Origin: JBFXAF01 sp050184585
GTDB lineage: Bacteria > Pseudomonadota > Alphaproteobacteria > Rhizobiales > Rhizobiaceae
Reading direction: 5' to 3'
DNA length: 64,000 nucleotides
Assembly: GCA_050184585.1 (NCBI GenBank)
Contig: JBFXAF010000002.1
Span: 124,001-188,000, forward strand
The stretch's first letter is position 1. Every line of letters starts with the position of its first letter. The notes beneath the pieces are model-generated. The model was not told where the DNA came from, did no database searches, and saw only the letters and a list, made by a program, of their open reading frames with translations. The translations under genes and the position numbers were made by a program. Positions 8,936 to 17,741 of this stretch are shown here, piece by piece.

Positions 8936-10790
8936 CCGCCGCCGCCTTCTCGGCCTCCGCCTCGACGTCGATGAAGCCTCCGGACTGGCGCGCCCAGAGC
9001 TGGGCGTAGAGCCCGCCCTTGGCGACCAGCTCGGCATGCGAGCCCTCCTCCACCACCCGGCCCTTGTCCATGACGACCAGCCGGTCCATGGCCGCTATCG
9101 TTGACAGCCGGTGCGCGATGGCGATGACGGTCTTGCCCTCCATGAGCCGGTAGAGGTTTTCCTGGATCGCCGCCTCGACCTCGGAATCCAGCGCCGAAGT
9201 CGCCTCGTCGAGGATCAGGATCGGCGCGTCCTTGAGCATGACGCGGGCGATCGCGATGCGCTGCCTCTGGCCGCCCGACAGTTTTACGCCACGCTCGCCG
9301 ACATGGGCGTCGAAACCCTTGCGGCCCTTGGGGTCGCTGAGAGCGGCGACGAAGGCGGTCGTCTCGGCGCGCCGCGCCGCCTCAACCATCATCTCCTCGG
9401 TCGCGTCGGGTCGCCCATAGAGGATGTTCTCTCGCACCGAGCGGTGAAGCAGCGACGTGTCCTGGGTGACCATGCCGATGTTCTCGCGAAGCGAATCCTG
9501 CGTCACCGCGGCGATGTCCTGCCCGTCGATCAGGATGCGCCCGCCCTCGATGTCGTAGAAGCGCAGAAGCAGGTTGACGAGCGTCGACTTGCCGGCGCCG
9601 GAGCGCCCGACGATGCCGACCTTCTCGCCCGGCCGGATCACCAGCGACAGATCCTCGATGACGCCCTTTGTCTTGCCGTAGTGGAACCGCACGTTCTCGA
9701 ACGTCACCTCGCCCTTGGAGACGGCGAGATCCTTCGCCTCCGGCCGGTCCTCGACGAGGCGCGGCAGCGAGATCGAGCCGATGCCGTCCTGAACGGTGCC
9801 GATGTTCTCGAACAGCGCCGACACCTCCCACATGATCCACTGCGACATCCCCCAGAGCCTGAGCACGAGCCCGATCACGACAGCGACCGCGCCGATGGTG
9901 ACGACGTCGCCGAGCCAGAACCAGATCGACAGGCCAGACACCGCGATCAACAGCATCGAGTTGATCAGATAGAGGCAGCCATTCAGTCCCGTGACGAGCC
10001 GCATCGACCGGTAGACCGTGTCCATGAAATTCGCCATGCCTTCCCTGGCGTAGGCGGCCTCGCGGCGGCCGTGCGAGAACAGCTTCACCGTCTGGATGTT
10101 GGTGTAGCTGTCCACCACGCGGCCGGTCATCATCGAGCGCGCGTCGGCCTGTTCCTCCGACACCTTGCCGAGGCGCGGGATGAAGAAGGACAGCAGCGCG
10201 ACATAGCCAGCCAGCCAGAAGACGAGCGGCGCGGCGAGGCGCCAGTCGGCCGAACCGACGATGAACAGCATGCCGAGGAAGTAGACGACGACGTAGTTCA
10301 AGACGTCTACGACCTTGATGATGCATTCGCGCACGGCGAGCGCCGTCTGCATCAGCTTGGTGGCGATGCGGCCGGCGAACTCGTCCTGGTAGAATGTCAT
10401 CGACTGCTTCAGCAGGTAGCGGTGCACCTGCCAGCGGATGCGCATGGGATAATTGCCCATCAGGGTCTGGCTGTGCACCAGCGATTGCAGGAACACCGTC
10501 GCGGGCAGCACGACCATGACGACGCCGGCCATCAGCGCCAGCTTCCAGCCCTCGGTCTGGAGGAACGTCGCACGGTCCTGCACGGCGAGCCAGTCGACGA
10601 TGGAGCCGAGGAAGCCGAACATCCACACTTCGGCGATCGCGATGCAGGCAACCAGCAAGGCGTTGGCCGCGATGAAGCGCCACGCGCCGCGCGTGTAGTG
10701 GAAGCAGAAGGCGACGAGCGTCTTCGGCGGTTCCACCGGTTCTTCCGGCGGGAATGGATCGAGGCGTCTTTCGAACCAGCGGAACAGCAT
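8931..10790 (-). CDS. ABC exporter, fused membrane and ATPase domains (copy B)
   Basis: 619-residue half-transporter. Six membrane segments occupy about residues 35-310. Walker A GRSGAGKST is near residue 395, signature KLSGGQRQR near 500 and Walker B ILILDEATSALDSE just after. The catalytic Glu is present. It is a close paralogue of the exporter gene downstream, and tandem half-exporters often work as heterodimers (inference). Its stop codon lies at the start of an octamer repeat array. Substrate is unknown. Confidence 0.9.
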   Translation of the reverse strand: MLFRWFERRLDPFPPEEPVEPPKTLVAFCFHYTRGAWRFIAANALLVACIAIAEVWMFGFLGSIVDWLAVQDRATFLQTEGWKLALMAGVVMVVLPATVFLQSLVHSQTLMGNYPMRIRWQVHRYLLKQSMTFYQDEFAGRIATKLMQTALAVRECIIKVVDVLNYVVVYFLGMLFIVGSADWRLAAPLVFWLAGYVALLSFFIPRLGKVSEEQADARSMMTGRVVDSYTNIQTVKLFSHGRREAAYAREGMANFMDTVYRSMRLVTGLNGCLYLINSMLLIAVSGLSIWFWLGDVVTIGAVAVVIGLVLRLWGMSQWIMWEVSALFENIGTVQDGIGSISLPRLVEDRPEAKDLAVSKGEVTFENVRFHYGKTKGVIEDLSLVIRPGEKVGIVGRSGAGKSTLVNLLLRFYDIEGGRILIDGQDIAAVTQDSLRENIGMVTQDTSLLHRSVRENILYGRPDATEEMMVEAARRAETTAFVAALSDPKGRKGFDAHVGERGVKLSGGQRQRIAIARVMLKDAPILILDEATSALDSEVEAAIQENLYRLMEGKTVIAIAHRLSTIAAMDRLVVMDKGRVVEEGSHAELVAKGGLYAQLWARQSGGFIDVEAEAEKAAAE

Positions 10791-10810
10791 CGTCGTGGTC
10801 TTTCGCGATC

Positions 10811-11086
10811 TTACTTGTGGCCCGAGCGCGGGCCGATATGGCTCTTCGCCATGCTCTTGGCAGGGCGTTTGCGCTGTTCCGTCTTCGCCAGCCGGGCGAG
10901 GTCAGCCGCCCTGCCCGCATGCGGGAGGTGAACCCCGGCCGGGATTTTGGCAAGCGGCGGCAGCGGCCCTGCTGACAGTTGGTCGGCGGGCGCAAGCGGC
11001 GCGCCGGGCAGCGCCAGCGGCGCAACTGAAGCGAGCACGGAGTCGGTCTGGAGCGCGTGAAGCGCCGGGCGGGATCTGGCAGTCAT
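10811..11086 (-). CDS. Small basic hypothetical protein
   Basis: A 91-residue open frame ending 20 bp upstream of exporter copy B, on the same strand. It has a Leu/Pro/Ala-rich middle (APADQLSAGPLPPLAKIPAG) and a strongly basic tail (KTEQRKRPAKSMAKSHIGPR). A GAAGG lies about 12 nt before the ATG. No family is recognised. The position suggests it could be the first gene of the exporter operon, but in GC-rich DNA a random frame of this length is possible. Confidence 0.45.
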   Translation of the reverse strand: MTARSRPALHALQTDSVLASVAPLALPGAPLAPADQLSAGPLPPLAKIPAGVHLPHAGRAADLARLAKTEQRKRPAKSMAKSHIGPRSGHK

Positions 11087-11359
11087 GACGAAACCTTCGG
11101 AACCGAGTGGGAACCGGCGGCTACGGGTCGACTGCGATGTCAGTTAGATTAGGACGATCGTAGTGCCGGAGCCGCCGTTAGGCGATGAGGCCAGCTGGGG
11201 AGCGAAGCCGCGTGGCGCGCATGCAATCCATCACTGCCTCCTGTCGTTCCGGGTTGATCGTAGCTGCCTCATAGCAATCCCTGCCCGGCTTGGCTATCCG
11301 GTGAGGATGACTTTCTCTTTCCAAGCGAAATCCATGGCTCCGTCGCAACGGGTGCGCCG

Positions 11360-11815
11360 ATGAGCCTTCGCATCGCGCTCTACCAGCCGGATATCGCCGG
11401 CAATACGGGCACGATCCTGAGGCTCGCCGCCTGCCTGGGCTTGGGCGTCGACCTGATCGAGCCGGCGGGTTTCGACATTTCGGATCGCACCCTGAAACGC
11501 GCCGGCATGGACTATCTGGAGATGGCGGCCCTCACCCGCCATGTCGACTTCGCGGCTTTCGAGGCGTGGCGGAAGGGCGAAGAGCGCCGGTTGGTGCTGT
11601 TCTCGACCAGGGCGGCGGAGCCCTACACGGCCTTTGGATTCCAGCCGGACGACGTGCTGATGTTTGGACGAGAATCGGCGGGCGTTCCGGACAGCCTCCA
11701 CGCGACCGCCGACGCCCGTTTGCTGATCCCGATGTTGCCCGGCGCGCGAAGCCTCAACGTCGCGCTCGCGGCGGCGATGGCGGCCGGAGAGGCGGTGCGG
11801 CAGGTCAGAGGATGA
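11360..11815 (+). CDS. trmL: tRNA (cytidine(34)-2'-O)-methyltransferase
   Basis: SPOUT-class methyltransferase that 2'-O-methylates the wobble base of leucine tRNAs using S-adenosylmethionine. The 151-residue length is typical. Visible are the N-terminal YQPDIAGNTGTILRLAACLG, the FGRESAGVP turn, and the knot region IPMLPGARSLNVALAAAMA. The ATG at 11360 gives the canonical MSLRIALYQPDI start. It is monocistronic as far as can be seen. Confidence 0.92.
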   Translation: MSLRIALYQPDIAGNTGTILRLAACLGLGVDLIEPAGFDISDRTLKRAGMDYLEMAALTRHVDFAAFEAWRKGEERRLVLFSTRAAEPYTAFGFQPDDVLMFGRESAGVPDSLHATADARLLIPMLPGARSLNVALAAAMAAGEAVRQVRG

Positions 11816-11954
11816 CGCCGGTCATGGGTCAATAATCTTCTCGGACGGAGTTCCGTGATTCCGCCTGGTATCAAACCGAATCGATCGCGGCGAAAACCTC
11901 ATTGCAGGTTGTGCCGGTCTTGCGCGAGACTGGATGGACGGAACCGGAGCGACC

Positions 11955-12161
11955 ATGTCCCGATATTTCAAGCAGATGCGGTACGGGGACAACGACGCCA
12001 GACGCGGCTTGCAGGAGCGGCTTGCCCGCGAGGAAATCGGCGATGCCGCTTATGACAGGCAGGTTTCGCATGCCGACAATCGGGCGTTCAGGATTTTCGG
12101 CGTCGTGTTCATTATGGCGTTTGGAGCCGTGGTTCTTGGCGTTGCGTGGCTGGGTTACTGA
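11955..12161 (+). CDS. Small single-pass membrane protein
   Basis: A 68-residue protein: a charged N-terminal half (RYGDNDARRGLQERLAREE) followed by one membrane helix at the C-terminus (IFGVVFIMAFGAVVLGVAWL). ATG at 11955 has GGAG just upstream; an upstream in-frame ATG at 11934 is possible. No family is recognised. Confidence 0.6.
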   Translation: MSRYFKQMRYGDNDARRGLQERLAREEIGDAAYDRQVSHADNRAFRIFGVVFIMAFGAVVLGVAWLGY

Positions 12162-12209
12162 CCGACCCTGGAACGAGCAAATCCCGAGCGGTAGTTGCCC
12201 GTCCCGCCC

Positions 12210-12467
12210 TCAATCCGCCGCCGGCAACCTTCTCATCGTGAACTCGATGACGTCGCCCGGCCTCTCGGCCCAGCTCTCGATCTCGGTCCAGTAGGCCTGC
12301 TTCGGCCAGCGGTCAAACCATTCGCGCGCCTTCGTCCGGGCATCGGTCCGGGGCAGCACGAAGGTCTCGCGCAGGAAACCGTCGCGGGGCAGCCGCGCAC
12401 TGTCGGCGCGGGCGCGGTCGAGCCGCTTCTTGAGGCTGTCCAGCGTCGGGCGTGAAGGCGTCGGCAT
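12210..12467 (-). CDS. Small conserved-looking hypothetical protein
   Basis: An 85-residue soluble protein with an N-terminal charged helix (LKKRLDRARADSARL) and a Trp-rich C-terminal half (REWFDRWPKQAYWTEIESW). AAGGAG lies 9 nt before the ATG at 12467, which supports translation. It is divergent from hemF with a 75-bp shared promoter region. A longer in-frame extension runs antisense through hemF and is not real. Function is unknown. Confidence 0.65.
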   Translation of the reverse strand: MPTPSRPTLDSLKKRLDRARADSARLPRDGFLRETFVLPRTDARTKAREWFDRWPKQAYWTEIESWAERPGDVIEFTMRRLPAAD

Positions 12468-12542
12468 ACGCGTACTCCTTGACCCTTCCGACAGAGAGAT
12501 TAGGGATCGCGGCGAAAAAGACGAGTCTTTTGGAGGCGCGGC

Positions 12543-13457
12543 TTGGAACGCCCCGACATCCCGGCCGGCCTGCCCGCCGACATCGAGACGAAAAAGGACA
12601 CCGCGAGAGCGTGGTTCGAGACGCTGCGCGACCGCATCTGCGCGGCATTCGACAAGGTCGAGGACGCGGTCAGCGGACCGCACGCCTCCTGGGCGCCGGG
12701 CCGCTTCGAGAAGACGCAGTGGCAGCGCGACGATGGAAAAGGCGGCGGCGGGGTCATGTCGGTCATGTCCGGCCGTGTCTTCGAGAAGGTCGGCGTGCAT
12801 ACCTCGACCGTGCATGGCGAATTCTCGCCGGAGTTCCGCAAGCAGATGCCGGGCGCCGAGGCCGACCCGCGCTTCTGGGCGAGCGGCATCTCGCTGATTG
12901 CCCACCCGTGGAACCCCAACGTGCCGGCGGTGCACATGAACACGCGCATGGTGGCGACGACGCGCTGGTGGTTCGGCGGCGGGGCGGACCTGACGCCCGT
13001 CCTCGACCGCCGCCGCGTGCAGACCGACCAGGATACGATCGACTTCCACAAGGCGATGGAGTTCGCCTGCAAAAAGCATCCCGGCGTCGTGGACTATCCC
13101 CGCCTGAAAGCATGGTGCGACGAATACTTCTTCCTGCCGCACCGCAACGAGCCGCGCGGGATCGGCGGCATCTTCTTCGACTGGCAGCATTCGCCGGAGG
13201 AGAAAGGCGGATGGGACGCCGATTTCAAGTTCGTGCAGGACGTCGGCCGAACCTTCCTCGTCGTCTACGAACACCTTCTCAGGCGCAGCTTCGACAAGAA
13301 CTGGACCGACGCCGACCGCGAGGAACAGCTGGTCCGCCGCGGCCGCTACGTCGAGTTCAACCTGCTCTACGACCGCGGCACGATTTTCGGTCTGAAGACC
13401 GGCGGCCACGTGCCGGCGATCCTGTCGTCCCTCCCGCCCGAGGTGCGGTGGCCTTAG
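12543..13457 (+). CDS. hemF: Oxygen-dependent coproporphyrinogen III oxidase
   Basis: Haem biosynthesis: oxidative decarboxylation of coproporphyrinogen III to protoporphyrinogen IX using O2. 304 residues, normal for HemF. Conserved blocks seen are WNPNVPAVHMNTRM, WWFGGGADLTP, the catalytic-loop PHRNEPRGIGGIFFD and C-terminal GGHVPAILSSLPPEVRW. The start codon is TTG at 12543, supported by a strong GGAGG 7-8 nt upstream. No ATG is available nearby without losing conserved residues. Confidence 0.95.
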   Translation: MERPDIPAGLPADIETKKDTARAWFETLRDRICAAFDKVEDAVSGPHASWAPGRFEKTQWQRDDGKGGGGVMSVMSGRVFEKVGVHTSTVHGEFSPEFRKQMPGAEADPRFWASGISLIAHPWNPNVPAVHMNTRMVATTRWWFGGGADLTPVLDRRRVQTDQDTIDFHKAMEFACKKHPGVVDYPRLKAWCDEYFFLPHRNEPRGIGGIFFDWQHSPEEKGGWDADFKFVQDVGRTFLVVYEHLLRRSFDKNWTDADREEQLVRRGRYVEFNLLYDRGTIFGLKTGGHVPAILSSLPPEVRWP

Positions 13458-13466
13458 GAGACCGCG

Positions 13467-13736
13467 ATGCGCATCGAGATCGACATTGACGATGAGCTTC
13501 TGAAGCGCGCGATGGAATTCGGAGGCACGGAAGACATCAACGAACTGGCCACGCGTGCCCTAACCGCGCTTGTCGAGCGCGAAGCCGCCAAGCGTCTTGC
13601 GTCGCTCGGAGGCTCCGAACCCGGCGCGGGCGCAGCACGTCGTCGCCGACTCCGCTGGATTCTACTCCCGGCAGCAGGACCTGAGGGCGACCACCGGCAG
13701 GTCGGCGAGCTCGGACAGGTTCATCGCGGCGAGTGA
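13467..13736 (+). CDS. Orphan VapB-type antitoxin, abnormal C-terminus
   Basis: The first 61 residues match the VapB antitoxin pattern: an N-terminal strand MRIEIDIDDELLKRAMEFGG, then a helix ELATRALTALVEREAAKRLASLGGSEPG. Family members usually stop soon after this Gly-Ser-Glu-Pro region. Here the frame runs on into a basic tail that shows no similarity to the family and overlaps the 3' end of a gene on the other strand. No PIN-domain toxin follows. It starts 10 bp after hemF. It is probably a decayed remnant of a toxin-antitoxin pair. Confidence 0.6.
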   Translation: MRIEIDIDDELLKRAMEFGGTEDINELATRALTALVEREAAKRLASLGGSEPGAGAARRRRLRWILLPAAGPEGDHRQVGELGQVHRGE

Positions 13737-13850
13737 CGGATGCGCGAGCGGATCGCGCGCCCAGCTGTCCCTATCGGCTCCCGGAGTGCAAGCGTTCCGC
13801 GCGCCGACACGGAGCGCGTTGCGGGCGATCGTGTAGATTATCTGGAACAT
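13662..13850 (-). CDS. Small hypothetical protein divergent from LysR
   Basis: 62 residues. An N-terminal amphipathic helix (MFQIIYTIARNALRVGARN) is followed by DPLAHPSLAAMNLSELADLPV, a pattern that resembles tails of small rhizobial proteins. It is divergent from the LysR regulator and overlaps the abnormal VapB tail, 3' to 3'. LysR-type regulators commonly control the adjacent divergent gene, which makes this frame more credible. Confidence 0.45.
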   Translation of the reverse strand: MFQIIYTIARNALRVGARNACTPGADRDSWARDPLAHPSLAAMNLSELADLPVVALRSCCRE

Positions 13851-13928
13851 GGTCGTCGTCCGTGGGGTTTCGATGGCTGAATAATCCGCTTCGCTTACCG
13901 GAATCTCAATGGAGATTGCCGGGGCGAT

Positions 13929-13947
13929 CATATAGAAAACCTATATG
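13929..13947. promoter_or_regulatory. Palindrome covering the LysR start codon
   Basis: CATATAG-aaaac-CTATATG is a perfect 7-bp inverted repeat with a 5-nt spacer. Its right arm ends with the ATG of the LysR gene. It is AT-rich against a GC-rich background. It may be an autoregulatory operator. There is no obvious ribosome-binding site upstream of this ATG. Confidence 0.6.
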
Positions 13948-14835
13948 AAAGACCTCAACAGCATCCATCTCAACGGCCTGCGCGCGCTCGAGGCGGTCGG
14001 CCGGCTGGGCTCGCTCCAGAAGGCGGCCGACGAACTCGGCGTATCGCCGGGCGCCGTCAGCCAGCAGGTGATCAAGGCCGAGGCCCAGCTTGGGCTGGCC
14101 GTATTCGAGCGCGCCACGCGCGGGCTGGAGCCGACCGCCGCCGGCCGCGCATTGCTCGCGCGGCTGACACTGGGGTTTCACGAGTTGGACTCCGCGGTGG
14201 CCGGCGCGCGGCGGGATTCCGGCTCGACGCTGAACATCTCGGTGGCGCCGGTCTTCGCCTCCAAATGGCTGGTGCCGAGACTTGCGCGCTTCCGCCGCCT
14301 GCATCCTGACCTGAAAGTGCGCATCGACGCATCCATCGAACTGGTCGATCCCGACCGCACGGATGTCGACGCCGCGATCCGCGTCGGTCAGGGCGGCTGG
14401 AAGGGCGTGGCGCTCCTGCCGCTCCTGCCGCAGCACGTCTTTCCCGTCTGCGCGCCGGACATCGCCGCACGTCTGACGGCCCCGGCGGACCTCTCCCGAG
14501 CGCCGATCGTGCGCGACGCCAACTCCAACATCGACTGGAACCTTTGGCTGAGGCCGCTCGGCCTCGACGCGGCAATGCTCGCCGACGGCGATACCTTCAC
14601 CGACGCATCGCTCTGCCTCGACGCGGCGATCGCCGGACAGGGCGTCATGCTGGCATGGCAGACGCTGGCGCATGACGCCCTTCGCGCCGGCCTGCTCGTC
14701 GCGCCCTTCCCGGAAAAGGTCGAATCCGGCTTCGGCTACTTCCTCGTCACCTCGGCGTCGCGCCGGATGCCGAAGAAAGTGGCCGCGTTCCGCGACTGGT
14801 TGAAGGCCGAGATCGCGGCGATGGGGGGCGAATGA
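13945..14835 (+). CDS. LysR family transcriptional regulator (GcvA-like)
   Basis: 296 residues. The N-terminal winged helix-turn-helix spans about residues 5-64 (LNGLRALEAVGRLGSLQKAADELGV, then SPGAVSQQVIKAEAQLG). The C-terminal effector-binding domain begins near residue 90 (LNISVAPVFASKWLVPRL). The N-terminal form HLNGLRALEAV is that of the GcvA branch. It is divergent from a 62-residue small protein, and a palindrome overlaps its start codon. The regulated genes are not obvious from context. Confidence 0.9.
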   Translation: MKDLNSIHLNGLRALEAVGRLGSLQKAADELGVSPGAVSQQVIKAEAQLGLAVFERATRGLEPTAAGRALLARLTLGFHELDSAVAGARRDSGSTLNISVAPVFASKWLVPRLARFRRLHPDLKVRIDASIELVDPDRTDVDAAIRVGQGGWKGVALLPLLPQHVFPVCAPDIAARLTAPADLSRAPIVRDANSNIDWNLWLRPLGLDAAMLADGDTFTDASLCLDAAIAGQGVMLAWQTLAHDALRAGLLVAPFPEKVESGFGYFLVTSASRRMPKKVAAFRDWLKAEIAAMGGE

Positions 14836-14910
14836 CCATCAGGGCAAGCATTTCGCCGCATTCCGTGTTATGGTGCAGCCCCGAAACCAGAACGAGAAAG
14901 GAGACGCACG

Positions 14911-15096
14911 ATGAAGGAATTCCATTGCGGGTCTCTCGTGCCTGGCTGCGATTGGCACACGCGCCACGAGGAAGAGGCGGAGGTGATGCGCCGCGCCGTC
15001 GAGCACATGCGTGAGACCCACGGCGAGGCCGTCATCCGAGAGACCATGATCGACGCCATCCGCTCGCGCATCGAGAAGGTCCGCGACGCGGCGTGA
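14911..15096 (+). CDS. DUF1059 small protein
   Basis: 61 residues, starting MKEFHCGSLVPGCDWHTRHE. The Cys/His spacing (CGSLVPGCDWHTRH) and later HMRETHGE are typical of DUF1059, a small putative metal-binding (zinc-ribbon-like) family. AAAGGAG lies just upstream of the ATG. Its stop abuts the stop of the CCA enzyme on the other strand. Confidence 0.8.
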   Translation: MKEFHCGSLVPGCDWHTRHEEEAEVMRRAVEHMRETHGEAVIRETMIDAIRSRIEKVRDAA

Positions 15097-16341
15097 TCAG
15101 TGACGGGTACCGGCCGTGGCGCGCTCGATCAGCGCGTCGCGGTCGAGGGTGAAGTCCGACTCGACCCAGGCGTCTTCCAGCGTCTTCAGCAACGCGCCCA
15201 TTTCGGGGCCGGCGGCCACTCCCAACGACGCGAGATCACGCCCGCTGACGGGAAAGCGCGGTTTCGACCACGTTCGCGCGACGCCGAGCTGATGGGCGAA
15301 CGCAACGGCGGCGCGTTCGTCCGTATCGCGCGCCTTCGCCAGGGCGTGGGATAGACGGTCCGCGATGCCCTGCGGCTTTCCCCGGTAGAGCAGGCGCCTG
15401 AGCGCGTCCTCCGGCGTGTCGGCCTTCGGCGCCGGCGTCTCTGCCCAATCCACCAGGCGGACGGTCTCGTCCCTCGACAGTCTGAGCCGTTCCGCCATGT
15501 CGGCCGCTCTCTTGGCATCCGGAGGGATGATCGTCTGGAGTCTCAGCAGTGGGTCGGCGGGCCAGCCTAAAGCCTTGCCTGCCTCGACCAGCGGATTCAA
15601 CGAATCGATGCCCCACTTCTCGCTTTCGGGCAGCACGCGCGACAGCACGCTTGCCTGCCGCATCCAGAGCGCCGCCCTTGTCGGGTCGGGAGCCGAAAGC
15701 AGCTTCTTCAGCTCCGCCCAGACGCGTTCGGACGACAGCCTGTCGAGACCCTGCTTCAGCCGCGCGCAGGCCTTCAGCCCGTCCGCGTCCGGTCGGCCGA
15801 CACCATACCAGGCAAAGAAACGGAAGAAGCGCAGGATGCGCAGGAAATCCTCGCGGATGCGAGCCTCGGGGTCGCCGATGAAGCGCACCGTCCGACTTTC
15901 GATGTCGGCGACGCCGCCCACCAGGTCGACGACCGTCCCGTCGGCCGTTGCATAGAGGGCGTTTATGGTGAAGTCGCGCCGTTCCGCGTCGCGTTTCCAG
16001 TCGCGGCCGAAGACCACCTTCGCGTGGCGCCCGTCGGTCTCGACGTCGGCGCGCAGCGTCGTCGCCTCATATGCCCGGCCATCGCCGACCAACGTGATCG
16101 TCCCGTGCTCGGCGCCCGTCGGGATTGCGCGGAAGCCGGCGGCCTCGGCGCGGCGCGACGTGTCCTCGGGCCGCGTCGTCGTGGCGATATCGATGTCTGT
16201 CACCGGCTGGCCGATCAGCGCGTTGCGCACCGCGCCGCCGACGACCCGCGCTTCCTCGTCGCCCGCCGACAGCGCGGCGAGCAGCCGCTGCAGTCCGGCG
16301 TCCGCCAGCCACGGGGCGCGCCCGGCAATGCTCGCGCTCAC
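15097..16341 (-). CDS. CCA tRNA nucleotidyltransferase / poly(A) polymerase family
   Basis: 414 residues, class II nucleotidyltransferase that adds or repairs the 3' CCA of tRNA (some members make poly(A)). Visible are the head motif RVVGGAVRNALIG (about residues 27-39), the metal-binding DID in VTDIDIAT, the RRDFTINALYA motif and IREDFLRILRFFRF. The GTG start at 16341 overlaps the stop of the Nudix gene by 4 bp. It is the third gene of the DUF1285-Nudix-CCA operon. The organism's only CCA enzyme is expected to be essential. Confidence 0.92.
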   Translation of the reverse strand: MSASIAGRAPWLADAGLQRLLAALSAGDEEARVVGGAVRNALIGQPVTDIDIATTTRPEDTSRRAEAAGFRAIPTGAEHGTITLVGDGRAYEATTLRADVETDGRHAKVVFGRDWKRDAERRDFTINALYATADGTVVDLVGGVADIESRTVRFIGDPEARIREDFLRILRFFRFFAWYGVGRPDADGLKACARLKQGLDRLSSERVWAELKKLLSAPDPTRAALWMRQASVLSRVLPESEKWGIDSLNPLVEAGKALGWPADPLLRLQTIIPPDAKRAADMAERLRLSRDETVRLVDWAETPAPKADTPEDALRRLLYRGKPQGIADRLSHALAKARDTDERAAVAFAHQLGVARTWSKPRFPVSGRDLASLGVAAGPEMGALLKTLEDAWVESDFTLDRDALIERATAGTRH

Positions 16342-16973
16342 GCGTAGAGCCTCTCGTAAAGGGTGCGGATGATGCCGGCCGTCAGACCCCAGATCATCCA
16401 GTCCCCGTAGGGCATCCGGTAGAAGAAGCGCTCCTGCTCCTGCCATACCCCACTGTCGCGCGAGTGATTGGCGGGGTCCATGAGGAACGACAGAGGCACT
16501 TCGAACGCGGCGTCGACCTCGTGTTCGTTGAGGATCAGCCGCAGCGGCGGCTTCACGATACCCAGCACCGGAGCCACCCTGTAGCCAGTGCCGGACACGT
16601 AGTCCGGCAGGCGTCCGATCACGTCGATGTCGGATGGCGGCAACCCCACCTCCTCGAAGGTCTCGCGCAGGGCCGCCTCTTCCGGTGAGGCGTCGGTCGG
16701 GTCGATGCGCCCGCCCGGGAAGGCGATCTGCCCCGAATGGCTCCTCATCTTCTCCGTCCGCTTGGTGAGCAGCACGCTCGCTTCCGGCCCGTGGTCCACG
16801 ACCGGGATCAGCACCGCGGCGTCGCGCAGTCCCTCGCGCAGGATGAGATGCTTGAGGTCGGGATTCAGCCGGTGATCGCCATAGTCCGAGGGGGCATAGG
16901 GCCCGCGTTCGAGCGCCGCGCGCGCCCGGAAATCGAATGCCGAGAATACCGGCGCGTCCACCAATCGGTCCAT
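16338..16973 (-). CDS. CoA pyrophosphatase-type Nudix hydrolase
   Basis: 211 residues with a Nudix box GGRIDPTDASPEEAALRETFEEVGL near residues 87-111, preceded by LTKRTEKMRSHSGQIAFPGG. The latter is the signature of the CoA/acyl-CoA pyrophosphatase subgroup (NudL-like). It is translationally coupled to both neighbours: 1-bp overlap with DUF1285 and 4-bp overlap with the CCA gene. Grouping with a tRNA-end enzyme is common in rhizobia, but the functional link is unclear. Confidence 0.88.
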   Translation of the reverse strand: MDRLVDAPVFSAFDFRARAALERGPYAPSDYGDHRLNPDLKHLILREGLRDAAVLIPVVDHGPEASVLLTKRTEKMRSHSGQIAFPGGRIDPTDASPEEAALRETFEEVGLPPSDIDVIGRLPDYVSGTGYRVAPVLGIVKPPLRLILNEHEVDAAFEVPLSFLMDPANHSRDSGVWQEQERFFYRMPYGDWMIWGLTAGIIRTLYERLYA

Positions 16974-17599
16974 CAGGCGCTCAGCCGCCGCAGCTGGTCC
17001 ATCGGCATGATCGGGTAGACCTCACCCCTCGAGCGCACGGAGAACATCGGCGTCCCGTCGACCCTGATCTCCTCGCCGTGTTCGACGAGTTCGTACATGA
17101 CCGGCCGCGCCACCAGCGCCTCGAGCCGGCCGCGGACGTGGACATAGGGTTTGAGCCCTTCCGTCTCGTCCTCGTCGACAAAGCGCATCGGGTGCTGCGG
17201 TCCGGCTTCCACCACATCGCCGACATTGGTGCGGAAGGTGATCGCCTGCTCGTCGCCCTTGCCGGAGACGTCCATCTCCACCGCGACGAACGGCGCGTCG
17301 ACCACGCGGATGCCGACCTTCTCGACCGGCGTCACCAGGTAGGTCCTGCCGTCCGCGTCCTTGCGCAGGACGGTCGAGAAGAGCTGCACCAGCGGCATGC
17401 GGCCGATCGGCGTTCCCAGGTAGAACCAGGTGCCGTCGCGCCTTATCTCCATGTCCAGATCCCCGCAGAACGGCGGGTTCCAGCGGTCCACCGGCGGCAG
17501 GCCTTTCCCTGCTCGGGCGGCCCGTCCGATCAGCGCGGTGAGACCCGCGGTATCCCCCGCCTTCGCAAGGCTTTCTGGCTCGTTTTTCACATCGGACAT
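16973..17599 (-). CDS. DUF1285 domain protein
   Basis: 208-residue soluble protein. Its central blocks match DUF1285: PPVDRWNPPFCGDLDMEIRR, FYLGTPIGRMPLVQLFSTVLR and YLVTPVEKVGIRVVDAPFVA. The chosen ATG (MSDVKNEPESL) lies just before conserved sequence. First gene of the operon; its promoter lies in the 140-bp gap shared with divergent moxR. Molecular role unknown. Confidence 0.85.
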   Translation of the reverse strand: MSDVKNEPESLAKAGDTAGLTALIGRAARAGKGLPPVDRWNPPFCGDLDMEIRRDGTWFYLGTPIGRMPLVQLFSTVLRKDADGRTYLVTPVEKVGIRVVDAPFVAVEMDVSGKGDEQAITFRTNVGDVVEAGPQHPMRFVDEDETEGLKPYVHVRGRLEALVARPVMYELVEHGEEIRVDGTPMFSVRSRGEVYPIMPMDQLRRLSA

Positions 17600-17741
17600 G
17601 GTCACGAAATAGTCACTGTTGTTCTGCTTGTCAGCAAGGGCTCGTGGATTAAGTTTGACCCTTAAGCGCCGCCATGGTGCGAGTCGGGGCAATATCGTTC
17701 GGTCCGTGGCGGCGGAGACGGCGAGAAAGGAACCGGCCTGC

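Noticed and set aside
6756..10790. Recent duplication of the two ABC exporters
   Set aside because: The proteins are similar in layout but differ throughout; the similarity is limited to conserved motifs, so this is an old paralogous pair.
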